8,109 nucleotides of DNA from PVC group bacterium. GTDB taxonomy: Bacteria; Verrucomicrobiota; Kiritimatiellia; CAIKKV01; PXCX01. The notes below the pieces were generated by a model. That model worked only from the letters and a program-made list of their open reading frames with translations, was not told the DNA's origin and did no database searches. Shown piece by piece: positions 7,056 to 8,109 of this stretch. The position numbers and the translations under genes are program-made. Each line of letters opens with the position of its first letter. Positions within the stretch are counted from its first letter, which is position 1. The stretch is taken from assembly GCA_003565195.1 (NCBI GenBank), contig PXCX01000327.1, positions 1 to 8,109 on the forward strand, read 5' to 3'.

Positions 7056-8109
7056 TTACAGGATAAACAGCATTTCCGCATAGGATGGCAGCGGCCAGAT
7101 TTCATCCGGTACCAGCGCTTCGAGGGTATCGGCGGCCTGACGCATCTCGGCCATTACCTTGAGTTTGGTGAGTCCGTCAGCCTCAAGGCGGTCTTCAAGC
7201 GCCTTGATTGCCTTTATCAAACCGTCCAACGCAGCGCCTGCTTCCTTCAGCAGTCCGCGCACCGATGCCGCCGATACCCGACAGGCTTCCAGCTTGACAA
7301 TCGTTGCGGCAAGCCTGCGGTGATACTCGATCGCCGCTGGAACAATCAGCGTGCGTGCCATTTGCAGCGCGCATTCCGCCTCGATGGCCACCTGTTTTTC
7401 GTATTGCTCCATGTAGACTTCATAACGCGATTCGAGTTCCTGGGCGCTGAGGACGCCGTATTTGGCGAACAGGTCGCGAGCCTTCGGCGTTTGCAACGGT
7501 TGCAGGGCTTCGGGTGTCGAGCGCAGATTGGGAAGGCCGCGTCGTTGGGCTTCGACCACCCATTCGTCCGTGTAATTATCGCCGTTGAACAGGACACGCT
7601 TGTGCTGTTTTACAATGGTCTGCAACACCTGCGGCAGTACATCGTTCATTTCCCCGCCATTGGCCACCTCGGTCTCAAGGCTGGAGCAGATCTGGTCAAG
7701 CGCTTCCGCGACGATCGTATTCATGACCACGTTGGGACCCGCGCAACTCTGTCGCGAACCGACCGCGCGAAACTCGAATTTGTTGCCGGTAAAGGCCAGT
7801 GGTGACGTGCGGTTGCGATCCGTATCGTGCCGTGGAAAGACCGGTAAGGACGAGACACCCAGTTTGATCGTGCGTCCGGCACGTCCGTTGCCCTTGACAC
7901 CCTGCTCGATTTGTTCCATGATTTCGGTAAGCTGTTCGCCCAGATAAATCGAGATAATAGCCGGCGGCGCCTCGTTGGCGCCAAGACGATGGTCATTCCC
8001 GGCCGATGCCACCGATGACCGTAATAAATCGGCATGCTTGTCCACCGCCTGGATCAAGGCACAGATGACCGTCAGGAATTTCGCGTTCTCGTGCGGATTG
8101 TCGCCCGGC
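7056..8109 (-). CDS. glnN: Glutamine synthetase type III (GSIII), partial (C-terminal 350 residues; 5' part outside the window)
   Basis: Glutamine synthetase makes glutamine from glutamate, ammonia and ATP and is the ammonium-capturing half of the GS-GOGAT cycle in the cytoplasm. The reading frame is open from the right edge and ends at TAA. The visible part starts PGDNPHENAKFL; counting from there, SAGNDHRLGANEAPPAIISI lies at 35-54 and NRTSPLAFTGNKFEFRAVGS at 99-118. These are hallmark type III sequences in the catalytic domain and include Glu, His and Arg residues of the active site. A helical C-terminal domain follows from about residue 200 (SRYEVYMEQYEKQVAIEAE at 228-246), and the protein ends WPLPSYAEMLFIL, as GSIII proteins do. 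The family is about 700 residues, so roughly half is missing. GSIII lacks the adenylylation tyrosine of type I enzymes, so control probably differs. Some annotations call this gene glnA. The TTG at 8057 that could be read as a start is internal, because conserved GSIII sequence continues upstream of it. Confidence 0.96.
   Translation of the reverse strand, partial: PGDNPHENAKFLTVICALIQAVDKHADLLRSSVASAGNDHRLGANEAPPAIISIYLGEQLTEIMEQIEQGVKGNGRAGRTIKLGVSSLPVFPRHDTDRNRTSPLAFTGNKFEFRAVGSRQSCAGPNVVMNTIVAEALDQICSSLETEVANGGEMNDVLPQVLQTIVKQHKRVLFNGDNYTDEWVVEAQRRGLPNLRSTPEALQPLQTPKARDLFAKYGVLSAQELESRYEVYMEQYEKQVAIEAECALQMARTLIVPAAIEYHRRLAATIVKLEACRVSAASVRGLLKEAGAALDGLIKAIKALEDRLEADGLTKLKVMAEMRQAADTLEALVPDEIWPLPSYAEMLFIL

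Noticed and set aside
6999..7805. 268-codon open frame on the plus strand, antisense to glnN and the gltB start
   Set aside because: It lies opposite conserved GSIII coding sequence, has no family signature that I recognise and no clear ribosome binding site. It is a typical shadow of GC-rich coding sequence.
8055..8057. TTG start for the glutamine synthetase frame
   Set aside because: The frame stays open to the window edge and the residues before the TTG (PGDNPHENAKFLTVICA) match GSIII, so the gene is cut by the window rather than starting here.

Overview
The window (8109 bases) is a dense, single-strand block of core nitrogen metabolism. All four genes I can support lie on the minus strand and are transcribed from right to left: a type III glutamine synthetase (glnN, 3' half only), the glutamate synthase large subunit (gltB, complete), the glutamate synthase small subunit (gltD, complete) and CTP synthase (pyrG, 5' two thirds only). 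Both window ends cut through a gene. I see no tRNA, rRNA, CRISPR array, insertion sequence, phage gene or terminator.

Layout, in transcription order. The glnN fragment runs from the right edge to its TAA at 7056. A 38-base spacer follows, then gltB (7017 to 2488). The gltD start overlaps the gltB stop by 8 bases (ATGAGTAA), and the pyrG start shares one base with the gltD stop (TGATG). Strong Shine-Dalgarno sequences sit before gltD and pyrG, inside the end of the preceding gene. None is obvious before gltB. With no terminator in the only gap, the four genes most likely form one operon whose promoter lies outside the window.

The products share glutamine. GSIII makes it from glutamate, ammonia and ATP. 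GltB/GltD (GOGAT) uses it with 2-oxoglutarate and reductant to make two glutamates. PyrG uses its amide to turn UTP into CTP. The first three genes form a GS-GOGAT ammonium assimilation unit, and pyrG is a glutamine-consuming biosynthetic gene placed at its end.

Organism. The genes are bacterial. Type III glutamine synthetase is known from Bacteroidetes, cyanobacteria, spirochaetes, Planctomycetes/Verrucomicrobia/Lentisphaerae and related uncultured phyla. The GltD cysteine motif (CHGCGCP) looks, from memory, most like proteins of the Planctomycetes/Verrucomicrobia/Lentisphaerae or Hydrogenedentes type. This placement is an inference. Hand counts on sampled rows give about 58 to 65 percent GC in glnN, gltB and gltD but only about 48 percent in pyrG.

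I found no evidence of an undescribed biological system. The points worth a second look are the gene order with pyrG attached, the composition step at the gltD/pyrG junction, the extended GltD cysteine motif, and the unusual translation start region of gltB.
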